In this document: in pieces, positions 25,874 through 34,520 of the stretch
Numbering within the stretch: position 1 is the first letter of the stretch
Layout of the letters: each line of letters opens with the position of its first letter
Source: Anaerolentibacter hominis
Lineage (GTDB): Bacteria; Bacillota; Clostridia; Lachnospirales; Lachnospiraceae
Direction: 5' to 3'
NCBI RefSeq assembly: GCF_032380675.1
Contig: NZ_JAWDIX010000005.1
Coordinates: 1-64,000, forward strand
Length of the DNA: 64,000 nt
Notes under the pieces: model-generated
Told to the model about the DNA's origin: nothing
The model's input: only the letters and a program-made list of their open reading frames with translations
The model's database searches: none
Position numbers and translations under genes: made by a program

Positions 25874-26659
25874 ATGAACGAATATACAAGTTTTGCGGAA
25901 GTTTACGATCTGTTCATGGACAATGTCCCCTATCAGGAGTGGGGAAAATATCTGGCCGGCCTGCTGCGTCAGTATGGAGTAAGGGACGGCCTGGTGGCGG
26001 AGCTTGGCTGCGGAACCGGGAGTATGACAATGGAGCTTGCGGCAGCCGGGTTTGATATGATCGGTATAGACAACTCGGAAGAGATGCTGGCGATAGCCAG
26101 AGGCAAGATGGGAGAAGGGGATTCCATTTTATATCTTTTGCAGGATATGAGGTCCTTTGAACTCTACGGCACGGTGAACGCTTTTGTCAGTGTCTGTGAC
26201 AGCCTGAATTATATTATAGATGAAAGTGATCTTCTGTCTGTGTTCCGTCTGGTCAATAATTATCTGGAACGGGACGGGATTTTTATTTTTGATTTGAATA
26301 CTCCTTATAAATATGAGGAAATGCTGGGAGAGAAAACCTTTGCCGAAAACCGGGAGGATTCCAGCTTTATCTGGGAAAATTATTATGACAGGGAAGATAA
26401 GATTAATGAATATGATCTGACCCTGTTTATCCGGGAGGGAGAGCTGTTCCGTAAATACGAGGAAGTGCACTGCCAGAGGGCCTGGGAGCTTGACGAGGTC
26501 AGAGACCTTCTCGGCCGGGCGGGTATGCATTTTGTCCGCGCATATGATGCGTTTACCTCGGAAGAGCCCAATGACAGCTCAGAGCGGATCTATGTGGTGG
26601 CCAGGGAAGGCCGGCAGGCAGGAAAGACGTACAATGACCAAAACCTGGATGGTAACTGA
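25874..26659 (+). CDS. Class I SAM-dependent methyltransferase
   Basis: A 261-residue Rossmann-fold methyltransferase. The SAM-binding glycine loop is VAELGCGTGSM (about residue 38), followed by an acidic residue at IGIDNSEEML and a DxxxFDLN-type motif IFIFDLNTPYK. ATG 25874 behind CAGGAGGGAC is preferred to an upstream in-frame ATG lacking a ribosome site. Substrate unknown. It precedes hslO, separated by a structured intergenic segment. Confidence 0.9.
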   Translation: MNEYTSFAEVYDLFMDNVPYQEWGKYLAGLLRQYGVRDGLVAELGCGTGSMTMELAAAGFDMIGIDNSEEMLAIARGKMGEGDSILYLLQDMRSFELYGTVNAFVSVCDSLNYIIDESDLLSVFRLVNNYLERDGIFIFDLNTPYKYEEMLGEKTFAENREDSSFIWENYYDREDKINEYDLTLFIREGELFRKYEEVHCQRAWELDEVRDLLGRAGMHFVRAYDAFTSEEPNDSSERIYVVAREGRQAGKTYNDQNLDGN

Positions 26660-26668
26660 TGTATTTAT

Positions 26669-26755
26669 CATGCAAAGCATGACGTGCGGCTCGCAGCAAG
26701 TACGCCGAGGCGTACTTAAATTTAATCGGCAAATTAAGTTGGAGCCGGAGACTTT
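26669..26755 (+). repeat. Structured intergenic element (branched hairpins)
   Basis: Several perfect inverted repeats are packed together: CATGC-aaa-GCATG (26669-26681), and an outer pair CGGCTC (26687-26692) / GAGCCG (26742-26747) that encloses AAGTACGCC-ga-GGCGTACTT (26698-26717) and a weaker AT hairpin. The whole ends in ACTTTTTG. It could be a multi-arm terminator, a leader structure for hslO or a small repeat element. Confidence 0.45.
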
Positions 26756-26777
26756 TTGATACGATATGGGGGTAAAG

Positions 26778-27650
26778 ATGAGTGATTATATAGTGAGGGC
26801 CAGTGCTGCGAATGCACAGATCAGGGCCTTTGCAGCGACAACCAGGGACCTGGTGGAAGATGCCAGGATGGCACATAATACCAGCCCGGTAGCCACGGCT
26901 GCCCTGGGACGGCTTCTGACGGCAGGGGCGATGATGGGAAGCATGATGAAGGGGGAAAAAGACCTTCTGACACTCCAGATTCAATGCAGCGGGCCGATCG
27001 GTGGGCTGATGGTAACAGCAGATTCTAAGGCCAATGTGAAAGGCTATGTGCATAATCCCCAGGTTATGCTTCCGCCCAATGCCAAGGGGAAGCTGGATGT
27101 GGGAGGCGCGCTGGATCTGGGTGTGCTGAGTGTAATAAAGGATATGGGTTTAAAGGAACCTTATGTGGGACAGACACAGCTGGTATCCGGGGAAATTGCG
27201 GAGGATCTGACTTATTATTTTGCCACTTCCGAGCAGGTGCCTTCGTCCGTGGCTCTGGGGGTCCTGATGAATAAGGATAATACGGTCCGCAGAGCAGGCG
27301 GATTTATCATACAGCTGCTGCCTTTTGCAGACGAAGAGGTAATCAGCGGGCTGGAAGCCGGTATCGGCAGGCTTGATTCTATTACCGGGCTGCTGGACCG
27401 GGAAATGACGCCGGAAGAGATACTTAAAGAGCTTCTGGGAGAATTCGGGCTGGAGATTACAGACCGGGTTCCGGCACAGTTTTCCTGTAACTGCAGTAAA
27501 CAGAGAGTATCTAAGGCGATTGCCAGCATAGCTAAAAAAGATCTTACAGAAATGATTCGGGATGGGAAGCCGATTGAGGTGAACTGTCATTTCTGCAATA
27601 AAAATTATACATTTGAAGTGGACGAACTGAAAGAATTTCTGAGAAAATAA
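26778..27650 (+). CDS. hslO: Hsp33 redox-regulated chaperonin
   Basis: A 290-residue Hsp33, a holdase chaperone switched on by oxidation. The C-terminal zinc switch is visible as CNC (in FSCNCSKQ) and CHFC (in NCHFCNKNY), matching the CxC-x(27-32)-CxxC pattern. ATG 26778 is preferred because GGGGG lies just upstream; an ATG four codons earlier lacks a site. It fits the other oxidative-stress genes of the window (desulfoferrodoxin, sodA) in an anaerobe. Confidence 0.96.
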   Translation: MSDYIVRASAANAQIRAFAATTRDLVEDARMAHNTSPVATAALGRLLTAGAMMGSMMKGEKDLLTLQIQCSGPIGGLMVTADSKANVKGYVHNPQVMLPPNAKGKLDVGGALDLGVLSVIKDMGLKEPYVGQTQLVSGEIAEDLTYYFATSEQVPSSVALGVLMNKDNTVRRAGGFIIQLLPFADEEVISGLEAGIGRLDSITGLLDREMTPEEILKELLGEFGLEITDRVPAQFSCNCSKQRVSKAIASIAKKDLTEMIRDGKPIEVNCHFCNKNYTFEVDELKEFLRK

Positions 27651-27706
27651 AAGTACGCAAGCGCTTAAAAGAGCACGCAAGCTCTTAAAAGAGTGCGCAG
27701 GCGCTT
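27649..27706 (+). repeat. Three tandem ~20-base hairpin repeats
   Basis: Three consecutive units of similar sequence fill the gap before pfkB: AAAGTACGCAAGCGCTT, AAAAGAGCACGCAAGCTCTT and AAAAGAGTGCGCAGGCGCTT. Each is an imperfect inverted repeat (the middle one has perfect AAGAGC/GCTCTT arms). The first unit shares AAGTACGC with the hairpin at 26698. Confidence 0.6.
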
Positions 27707-27722
27707 CAGAATGGAGGAAACG

Positions 27723-28628
27723 ATGATTTATACGGTTACCTTTAATCCGTCACTGGATTATAATGTGGGGGTCAAAGATTTTCAGCTGGGGGAACTGCAC
27801 CGTACCACCTTTGAGCAGATGCTTCTGGGAGGAAAAGGAATCAATGTATCGGTAGTACTGAAAAATCTGGGTATTGACAGTGTGATGCTGGGATTCCTGG
27901 CCGGTTTTACCGGGGAGGAGATTGAGCGGAGAGCAAAGTCATATGGCTGCGGGACCGATTTTATCCATTTAAAGGAAGGACTTTCCCGGATCAATGTGAA
28001 AATCAAGACAGAGACAGAGTCGGAGATCAACGGACAGGGTCCGGATATTCCGGAGCAGCAAGTGGAGGAGATGTTTGAGAAGCTGGATAAGCTTACAGTG
28101 GGGGATACTCTGATCTTATCAGGCAGCATACCAAATACACTGCCGTCAGATGTTTACGAGAAGATACTGGAACGGCTCTCCGGACGCGGTATCCGGTTTG
28201 TGGTGGACGCCACTAAGGATCTGCTGTGCAATGTACTCAAGTATAAACCATTTTTAATCAAGCCTAATAATCACGAGCTGGCAGAGATTTTCCATGCTGA
28301 AATTAAGGACAAAGAGGATGTCGTGATTTACGGCAGAAAAATGCAGGAGATGGGGGCACAGAATGTGCTTGTATCCATGGCCGGGGACGGTGCTGTGCTG
28401 ATATCAGCATCTGGTAACGTCTATAAGAGCGAAGCGCCGAAAGGCAAGCTGGTCAATTCGGTTGGAGCAGGTGATTCTATGGTCGCAGGCTTTATCGCAG
28501 GCTATGAGCAGAGCGGAGGGAATGAGGAGGCAGCATTTAAGATGGGCCTTTCGGCGGGCAGCGCCAGCGCGTTCTCACCAAACCTGGCTACCCAAGAGCA
28601 AGTTATGGCTATTTATGAGAAGCTATAA
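27723..28628 (+). CDS. pfkB: 1-phosphofructokinase (PfkB family)
   Basis: A 301-residue PfkB-family sugar kinase. The N-terminal TFNPSLDY and GGKGINVSVVLKNLG motifs and the C-terminal anion-hole motif GAGDSMVAGF match fructose-1-phosphate kinases (FruK); tagatose-6-phosphate kinase is a close alternative. ATG 27723 behind GGAGGAAACG is chosen. No fructose PTS genes are adjacent, so the physiological substrate is uncertain. It lies behind a run of three small hairpin repeats. Confidence 0.9.
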   Translation: MIYTVTFNPSLDYNVGVKDFQLGELHRTTFEQMLLGGKGINVSVVLKNLGIDSVMLGFLAGFTGEEIERRAKSYGCGTDFIHLKEGLSRINVKIKTETESEINGQGPDIPEQQVEEMFEKLDKLTVGDTLILSGSIPNTLPSDVYEKILERLSGRGIRFVVDATKDLLCNVLKYKPFLIKPNNHELAEIFHAEIKDKEDVVIYGRKMQEMGAQNVLVSMAGDGAVLISASGNVYKSEAPKGKLVNSVGAGDSMVAGFIAGYEQSGGNEEAAFKMGLSAGSASAFSPNLATQEQVMAIYEKL

Positions 28629-28664
28629 GCCTGCCTGTAATATATTTGTATAGCTACTTAAAGC

Positions 28665-28692
28665 TTGAACTTTAATAAGATCATGTTATAAT
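28665..28692 (+). promoter_or_regulatory. Promoter of glyA
   Basis: TTGAAC-16 bp-TATAAT with an upstream TG, 32 bases before the glyA ATG. Confidence 0.75.
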
Positions 28693-28723
28693 TAATATAA
28701 AATAACCTAGGAGGTCAACAGCC

Positions 28724-29965
28724 ATGTATTCTTATGATGAGATCGTAAAAGCAGATCCTGAGGTGGCAGCAGCGATTCAGGATGAGATTAACAGACAGGA
28801 AAGCCATATTGAGCTGATTGCATCTGAAAACTTTGTCAGCGAGGCAGTTATGGCAGCAATGGGAAGTCCGCTGACCAACAAATATGCGGAAGGTTATCCG
28901 GCCAAGAGATATTACGGCGGCTGTGAGTGTGTGGATGTAGTCGAGAATATGGCTATTGAGCGTGCAAAGAAACTGTTCGGCTGTACGTATGCCAATGTTC
29001 AGCCCCATTCAGGCGCCCAGGCCAACATGGCTGTGGAATTTGCACTGGTAAAGCCTGGTGAGACGATTCTTGGCATGAATCTGGCCCACGGAGGCCATCT
29101 GACACACGGAAGCCCGGTCAATTTCTCCGGAACCTATTTTAACATTGTGCCTTATGGAGTAAATGATGAGGGATATATCGACTATGATGAGGTGCACCGT
29201 CTGGCTGTGGAGAATAAACCTAAATTAATTATCGCTGGTGCCAGCGCTTATGCTAGAACCATTGACTTCAAGAGATTCCGTGAAATTGCAGATGAGGTTG
29301 GAGCTTATCTGATGGCGGATATGGCCCATATTGCCGGTCTGGTAGCAGTAGGACTTCATCCAAGCCCGATCCCATATGCACATGTAACCACAACGACAAC
29401 CCACAAGACACTGCGCGGCCCAAGAGGCGGTATGATCCTGTCCAGCGCTGAGTTTGCGGAGGAACATAAATTAAATAAATCTATCTTCCCGGGAACACAG
29501 GGCGGTCCTCTGATGCATGTGATTGCAGCGAAAGCGGTCTCATTCAAAGAGGCTCTGGAGCCTGGATTTAAGGATTATCAGCAGAGAATCCTGGATAATG
29601 CGGATGCTTTGGCTAAAGGACTTTTAAGTCATGGATTTAATCTGGTTTCCGGAGGAACGGATAACCATCTGATTCTGGTTGATCTGCAGAACAAAGGCGT
29701 AACCGGTAAGGATGCGGAGAAGCTTCTGGATGCGGCTAATATTACCTGCAATAAAAATGCGGTTCCCAATGATCCGGCATCTCCGTTTGTAACAAGCGGT
29801 ATCCGCTTAGGTACACCGGCTGTTACGACTCGCGGTATGAATACGGATGATATGGCGGTTATCGCGGACGCTATCGCCATGCTGATTGAGGATGTGGACG
29901 CCAATAAGGCGAAAGCGATGGAGCTGGTGAAGAGCCTGACTGATAAATATCCGCTGCATAAATAG
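28724..29965 (+). CDS. glyA: Serine hydroxymethyltransferase
   Basis: A 413-residue PLP enzyme converting serine and tetrahydrofolate to glycine and methylene-THF. The PLP lysine lies in TTTTHKTLRGPRGG, and the N-terminal ELIASENFVS and YAEGYPAKRYYGGC motifs are conserved. Ribosome site AGGAGG. It is a single-gene unit with its own promoter and a strong terminator. I saw no glycine or purine riboswitch in the short leader. Confidence 0.98.
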   Translation: MYSYDEIVKADPEVAAAIQDEINRQESHIELIASENFVSEAVMAAMGSPLTNKYAEGYPAKRYYGGCECVDVVENMAIERAKKLFGCTYANVQPHSGAQANMAVEFALVKPGETILGMNLAHGGHLTHGSPVNFSGTYFNIVPYGVNDEGYIDYDEVHRLAVENKPKLIIAGASAYARTIDFKRFREIADEVGAYLMADMAHIAGLVAVGLHPSPIPYAHVTTTTTHKTLRGPRGGMILSSAEFAEEHKLNKSIFPGTQGGPLMHVIAAKAVSFKEALEPGFKDYQQRILDNADALAKGLLSHGFNLVSGGTDNHLILVDLQNKGVTGKDAEKLLDAANITCNKNAVPNDPASPFVTSGIRLGTPAVTTRGMNTDDMAVIADAIAMLIEDVDANKAKAMELVKSLTDKYPLHK

Positions 29966-29998
29966 AAACAAGACGTTGAGATAAATACGTTTCATAAT

Positions 29999-30036
29999 CG
30001 AGCAGGAGGGAGTGGTTAACTCCCTCCTGCTCGATT
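29999..30036. terminator. Strong terminator between glyA and the convergent lysR
   Basis: A 15-bp perfect stem (CGAGCAGGAGGGAGT / ACTCCCTCCTGCTCG) with a 5-base loop is followed by ATTTTAG. It abuts the end of the minus-strand lysR gene and probably serves both. Confidence 0.88.
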
Positions 30037-30933
30037 TTAGATGTTTGAATCTTCCCGAAGCATATTCTGCAGTTCCCTGGCAGCCACGCCAAATCCCCGC
30101 TTGGTATCATAGACCATGCAGATGGAGCGTTCCGGTATGGATTCATTTAATGGAATCTGAAATACCTGCTTTTCTTCTATCGCCCTTCTGGCAAAGTCCA
30201 GAGGCAGAAAGCCAATGCCAAGATTATTCAGAATCATAGGCAGGACCAGGTCTGCGGTTGCCACCTCTATATCAGGCTCCAGGGCCAGACCATGCTCCAG
30301 ATAAAACCGTTCATAAAATTCCCGGGTGGTGGTATTTTTATCCAGGCAGATCAGAGAGTGGGAGGATAATTCTTTCAGTGCGTGTTTTGCTTTGGAATAT
30401 TCCTGATACCGGGCGCCGCCCGCCAGAATGTTCTGAAACGATTTTAAATGGATACTCTGAAAGGGGGCGGAAACAGGAGCCGGCGTGGCCACCACTGCGA
30501 AATCAACCTGGCCCTTTCTGAGGGCAGTTATAGCCTGGGGCGTATTATAATTGTATACTTTCAGTCTGACATTGGGATAATTTTCATGAAACAGACGGAG
30601 CTTGTCAAGCAGATAAAGATGCAGAGCGGTTTCACTGGCTCCGATGGAAACAGTCCCGCTTTTAAGACTGATGGAGCCGGAGAGTTCTTCCTCACCTGTC
30701 TGGAGCTGTTCAAAGGCTATTGCAACATGAGAGTAAAGCTGTTCCCCCTCTGCAGTCAGGGAAACTCCTTTATTAGAGCGGATAAAAAGCTGACAGCCGA
30801 GCTCATGCTCCATATTTTTTATAACACGGGTTACGTTGGGCTGATTGCTGAGAAGGGCGGAGGCAGCCTGTGTTAAATTCCGGTATTTTGCAACGTAGTA
30901 AAAGATTCTGTAGTATTCAAAATTGATAGCCAA
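30037..30933 (-). CDS. LysR family transcriptional regulator
   Basis: A 298-residue LTTR with an N-terminal winged helix (about 1-60; FYYVAKYRNLTQAASALLSN) and a periplasmic-binding-like effector domain. Translation starts at TTG, with AGGAG/CCAGGAA upstream. It is divergent from a MATE-family efflux gene with about 130 AT-rich bases between, the classic layout for an LTTR controlling its neighbour. The inducer is unknown. Confidence 0.93.
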   Translation of the reverse strand: MAINFEYYRIFYYVAKYRNLTQAASALLSNQPNVTRVIKNMEHELGCQLFIRSNKGVSLTAEGEQLYSHVAIAFEQLQTGEEELSGSISLKSGTVSIGASETALHLYLLDKLRLFHENYPNVRLKVYNYNTPQAITALRKGQVDFAVVATPAPVSAPFQSIHLKSFQNILAGGARYQEYSKAKHALKELSSHSLICLDKNTTTREFYERFYLEHGLALEPDIEVATADLVLPMILNNLGIGFLPLDFARRAIEEKQVFQIPLNESIPERSICMVYDTKRGFGVAARELQNMLREDSNI

Positions 30934-30989
30934 TTCCTGGTTTCTCCTATCATATCAAAATTGTATTTCAACTATATTAACTATATATT

Positions 30990-31017
30990 TTTCATATCCT
31001 ATAAGGCAGAGTATAAT
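30990..31017 (+). promoter_or_regulatory. Predicted promoter of the MATE gene
   Basis: TTTCAT-16 bp-TATAAT. The -35 is poor, as expected if the divergent LysR protein activates transcription. Confidence 0.45.
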
Positions 31018-31062
31018 ACACAAGGATTCAAAATTCAAGGAGAGCGGGAGAGAGATAAGGAT

Positions 31063-32427
31063 ATGAATAAAGATTTGACTGTTGGAGAACCTCAGAAGGT
31101 ACTGTGGAAGTTTTGTCTTCCTCTGTTTGGAAGCATCATTTTCCAGCAGCTTTATAACATTGCGGACAGCCTTGTTGCCGGCAAATTTGTCGGGGAAAAT
31201 GCTCTGGCAGCGGTAGGAAACAGTTACGAAATCACGCTGATTTTTATTGCTTTTGCGTTCGGCTGCAATATCGGATGTTCTGTTGTTGTATCCCGGCTGT
31301 TCGGAGCCAGGGATTTTAAGGATATGAAGACAGCCGTATATACCACCTTGATTTCCAGCGCAGTCCTGTGTGCATTCTTAATGTTGATGGGAATGGTATT
31401 CTGCAGGAATCTGCTGCATCTGATTAATACACCCGGGGAAGTTATGGCGGATTCTCTTCTCTATCTGAAAATTTATATTCTGGGCCTGCCCTTTTTGTTC
31501 TTTTACAATGTGGCGACGGGAATATTCTCCGCACTGGGAGACTCCAGGACTCCATTCCTTTTTCTTGCAGCCTCTTCTTTAACCAATATAGCAGTGGATA
31601 TCTGGTTTGTCACCGCGTTTAAGATGGGTGTGGCCGGTGTGGCATGGGCAACCTTCATCTGCCAGGGGATAAGCTGCGTACTGGCAATATGGATTGTACT
31701 GCGCCGCATCAGAAGGGTGGAGACAGCCGGCCGCATAAAGAAGTTTTCCTGGCGGATCTTAAGCAAAATAGCGGTAATAGCAGTCCCGAGTATCATTCAG
31801 CAAAGCTTTATCTCCGTCGGCAACATCATCATTCAGGGTGTCATCAACAGCTTTGGCACCAGCGTGATGGCAGGTTATTCTGCAGCAGTAAAATTAAATA
31901 ATCTGGTTATCACCTCCCTCACCACACTGGGCAACGGTATGTCCAATTTTACAGCACAAAATATTGGCGCGGGTAAGCTTACACGTGTGAAGGAAGGATT
32001 TCGTGCCGGGCTGAAACTGGTCTGGCTGATCTGCCTGCCGCTGGTTCTTTTATATTTCTTTGCGGGGCGGTACCTGCTCTATCTGTTCATGGACGATGTC
32101 AGCAGTGCGGCGATCCATACCGGGATTCAGTTCCTGAGAATATTATCTCCGTTCTATTTTGTGGTATCAGCTAAACTGGTGGCGGACGGCATACTGAGGG
32201 GAGCTGGACTGATGAAAAAATTTATGATGGCTACGTTTGTTGACCTTGGCCTGAGAGTGGGGCTTGCCATTGTTCTGTCCGGCGTATGGGGTCCGGCAGG
32301 AATCTGGTCCGCATGGCCTATTGGCTGGGCGGTGGCTATGGTGATGTCTGTGATGTTCTACCGGAGCGGACCGTGGAAGCACGCAAAAAAGGAAACAGCA
32401 GCGGTCACGGTCAGCAGTGCGTCATAA
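31063..32427 (+). CDS. MATE family efflux transporter
   Basis: A 454-residue, twelve-segment membrane exporter of the MATE family (Na+ or H+ driven efflux of drugs or metabolites). Family marks are LPLFGSIIFQQLYNIADSLV at the N-terminus and the internally duplicated AVPSIIQQSFISVGNIIIQG half. ATG 31063 with AGGAT/GAGAG upstream is preferred over the longer frame. Co-regulation by the divergent LysR is inferred. Confidence 0.94.
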   Translation: MNKDLTVGEPQKVLWKFCLPLFGSIIFQQLYNIADSLVAGKFVGENALAAVGNSYEITLIFIAFAFGCNIGCSVVVSRLFGARDFKDMKTAVYTTLISSAVLCAFLMLMGMVFCRNLLHLINTPGEVMADSLLYLKIYILGLPFLFFYNVATGIFSALGDSRTPFLFLAASSLTNIAVDIWFVTAFKMGVAGVAWATFICQGISCVLAIWIVLRRIRRVETAGRIKKFSWRILSKIAVIAVPSIIQQSFISVGNIIIQGVINSFGTSVMAGYSAAVKLNNLVITSLTTLGNGMSNFTAQNIGAGKLTRVKEGFRAGLKLVWLICLPLVLLYFFAGRYLLYLFMDDVSSAAIHTGIQFLRILSPFYFVVSAKLVADGILRGAGLMKKFMMATFVDLGLRVGLAIVLSGVWGPAGIWSAWPIGWAVAMVMSVMFYRSGPWKHAKKETAAVTVSSAS

Positions 32428-32530
32428 CGGTTTTTCAGACGGGCAGAGGCACTTATCAGAGCAGGAAGTGTATAGAAATATCCGGGAATCTCCATACTGA
32501 TAAGGAAGATTGATCAGAAAGGAGAAACCT

Positions 32531-32917
32531 ATGAAGCCTGTATTTTTATATTGCAAAGAATGTGACACAATGGTCGAAGTGATCTATGGCACACATATTC
32601 ATAGAATATGTGACTGCGGAAAACCACTGGAAGAAATGGTTCCCAATACAACAGAGGGAGCTGCCGAAAAGCATCTTCCTGTTGTGGAGCACAATGGAAA
32701 CGAGATCAAAGTAAATGTGGGCAGCGTCCTGCACCCCATGTCGGAAGAGCACAGCATCAGCTGGGTTTATCTGGAGACAGAGCTGGGATGCCAGCGATAT
32801 CATTTTACACCGGATGCAGAACCGATTGCCGTGTTCTCTGTCGTACCGGGAGATAAACCGGTTGCCGTCTATGCCTACTGCAATCTGCATGGGCTCTGGA
32901 TGACAGAAGTAAACTAA
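32531..32917 (+). CDS. Desulfoferrodoxin (superoxide reductase)
   Basis: A 128-residue superoxide reductase that reduces superoxide to peroxide without releasing oxygen. The N-terminal desulforedoxin-like iron site uses C8-x2-C11 and C27-x-C29; the usual spacing of the second pair is adjacent CC, so there is one inserted residue. The catalytic Fe(His)4Cys site is complete: EKHLP, HPMSEEH, and CNLHG at the C-terminus. ATG 32531 with AGGAGA. It follows the MATE gene by about 100 bases. Confidence 0.95.
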   Translation: MKPVFLYCKECDTMVEVIYGTHIHRICDCGKPLEEMVPNTTEGAAEKHLPVVEHNGNEIKVNVGSVLHPMSEEHSISWVYLETELGCQRYHFTPDAEPIAVFSVVPGDKPVAVYAYCNLHGLWMTEVN

Positions 32918-32927
32918 CGAAGCAGCA

Positions 32928-32965
32928 CGCCGTATATTCGTACAGAACGAATATACGGCGTTTTT
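32928..32965 (+). terminator. Terminator after desulfoferrodoxin
   Basis: CGCCGTATATTCGT / ACGAATATACGGCG, a 14-bp perfect stem, followed by TTTTT. Confidence 0.95.
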
Positions 32966-33017
32966 GCTCACCAGTTTTCAATAAAAGGAAGGAAGCCAGC
33001 TGCCAGGAGTATTGGAT

Positions 33018-33782
33018 TTACCGCATTTCCTTTTTTCCAAATCCGACAGCTGATAATATAAGGGCAATACCAAAAATCAAAATCGCGCAGGGAAGAAACG
33101 GGAAAAAACGAAATATACTGTCTGTACCGCCGGATGTGAATTCATGCAGGGAACAGGATACAAGATATCCGCTGTAACAGTAAGGATATAAAAACCAGTA
33201 AGGGGTGGCTCCGGCCAGAAGACCAGGAATGACAAGCAGCAGGTTCAGGCCAACGGAAATGAGCGGCTTCTCAAACAGTACTGTAAGTCCCCACATGACA
33301 GCGGTGCAGGGAAGCATAGTAAGGAACAGTCCGGCACACCATTTTAACAGATAGAACAGAGGCAATGCCTCTGTAATGCCGGAGGTAAAGACTGCTGCCT
33401 GGCCGGCTATAGCGAAGACGATAAAAAAGACAGCTAATTCAATGAACAGATAACATATCAGTACGCAGAACTTGGCCAGAGCCAGTGCCTGACGGCTGAC
33501 GGGCAGGGCCAGCATTTTCATGATCCCGTTATTCTGAGTTTCTCTGCCTGCTATCATCACGCAGACTACAATCATGCTGAATGGAAGAAGGTAATAGGCA
33601 AAGAGCAGCGCGCTCTGAATAAACATGGCGGGCCATGCATTTGTGTACTCCGGTGTAAAGTATTGACTTAAATTTGCAATTCCTGAGATTACAACCAGCA
33701 ATGGCCCGGCTATAATCAGAGGAAGGATTTTAGAGCGTCGTACTTTTATAAACTCTATTTTCATTAATTCTGGAAAACACAC
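33018..33782 (-). CDS. ABC transporter permease (lantibiotic-immunity type)
   Basis: A 254-residue membrane protein with about six hydrophobic segments, of the LanE/LanG or CprB/C kind. It begins with GTG behind GGGAGGG. The N-terminus (MKIEFIKVRRSKILPLI) is typical of this ABC-2 group. It is the last gene of a minus-strand ATPase-permease-permease operon facing a two-component system. Likely role: removal of, or resistance to, antimicrobial peptides (inference from architecture). Confidence 0.87.
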   Translation of the reverse strand: MCFPELMKIEFIKVRRSKILPLIIAGPLLVVISGIANLSQYFTPEYTNAWPAMFIQSALLFAYYLLPFSMIVVCVMIAGRETQNNGIMKMLALPVSRQALALAKFCVLICYLFIELAVFFIVFAIAGQAAVFTSGITEALPLFYLLKWCAGLFLTMLPCTAVMWGLTVLFEKPLISVGLNLLLVIPGLLAGATPYWFLYPYCYSGYLVSCSLHEFTSGGTDSIFRFFPFLPCAILIFGIALILSAVGFGKKEMR

Positions 33783-33794
33783 GATAATCCCTCC

Positions 33795-34520
33795 CTATTC
33801 ATAATGCAGTTTATGGGTCAGCCAAAGACCCAGACCGAGAAACAGAAATGTCTCAAATAACGAAAGAACGCTGATGGTTAAATCCGGCTGAGCACTCATT
33901 GCAACGGCGGGTTTTAACATTAATACAAATGGGCTGACCAGGAAGAATCCTGATTTTGCGGTGGACAGAACCATCCCGCTCAGGAAGCCGGCAACGCCTA
34001 TGCCGAGAGAAACCCACATGTTTTTGTACCGGGAAGAAACCAACAGCATAAATGACAGCACCGGCATGGCAGTCAGGAACGAATAAAAAGCAAATTGAAA
34101 GAGGGTTCCGGCTTCAAATGTACCTGGAGGAAGCTCGGTAATGCCGATCTGGATCAGAGCCAGATTTTGAAGGGTAACTGCGATGAAAAGCGAGATTGTT
34201 AACAGGATAAATTTGCATAGATACACGCCAGACACACTGACAGGGAGCATGTATATTTTTTTAATGGCGTTTTCTTTAAATTCCATGTTATAACTCATGC
34301 AGGAAGCTATTATGATTCCGAACATATTTAAGATCATAATCACGCCATAGAGCTGGGTCAGTAATACATCCATTGGAGCCAGCGGTAAATGGAGTAATGT
34401 ATCCTTGCGGACAAGAAAGTTAGCAAAGGCATATGCGGCACCTATAATTCCTGGAATGAGAAGAGTGGGAATTACACCCGTCCGTTTTACTTTTTTAATT
34501 TCTATGGCTAAAGTATTCAT
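33795..34520 (-). CDS. ABC transporter permease (lantibiotic-immunity type)
   Basis: A 241-residue permease with about six hydrophobic stretches, starting with an ATG that overlaps the ATPase stop by four bases. Like the downstream permease it has a cytosolic N-terminus EIKKVKRTG followed by a membrane segment. Two different short permeases with one ATPase is the LanFEG/CprABC arrangement. Confidence 0.87.
   Translation of the reverse strand: MNTLAIEIKKVKRTGVIPTLLIPGIIGAAYAFANFLVRKDTLLHLPLAPMDVLLTQLYGVIMILNMFGIIIASCMSYNMEFKENAIKKIYMLPVSVSGVYLCKFILLTISLFIAVTLQNLALIQIGITELPPGTFEAGTLFQFAFYSFLTAMPVLSFMLLVSSRYKNMWVSLGIGVAGFLSGMVLSTAKSGFFLVSPFVLMLKPAVAMSAQPDLTISVLSLFETFLFLGLGLWLTHKLHYE

Noticed and set aside
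27649..27706. Three tandem repeats considered as a mini CRISPR array
   Set aside because: The units are contiguous with no unique spacers and vary in sequence, and no cas genes are present.
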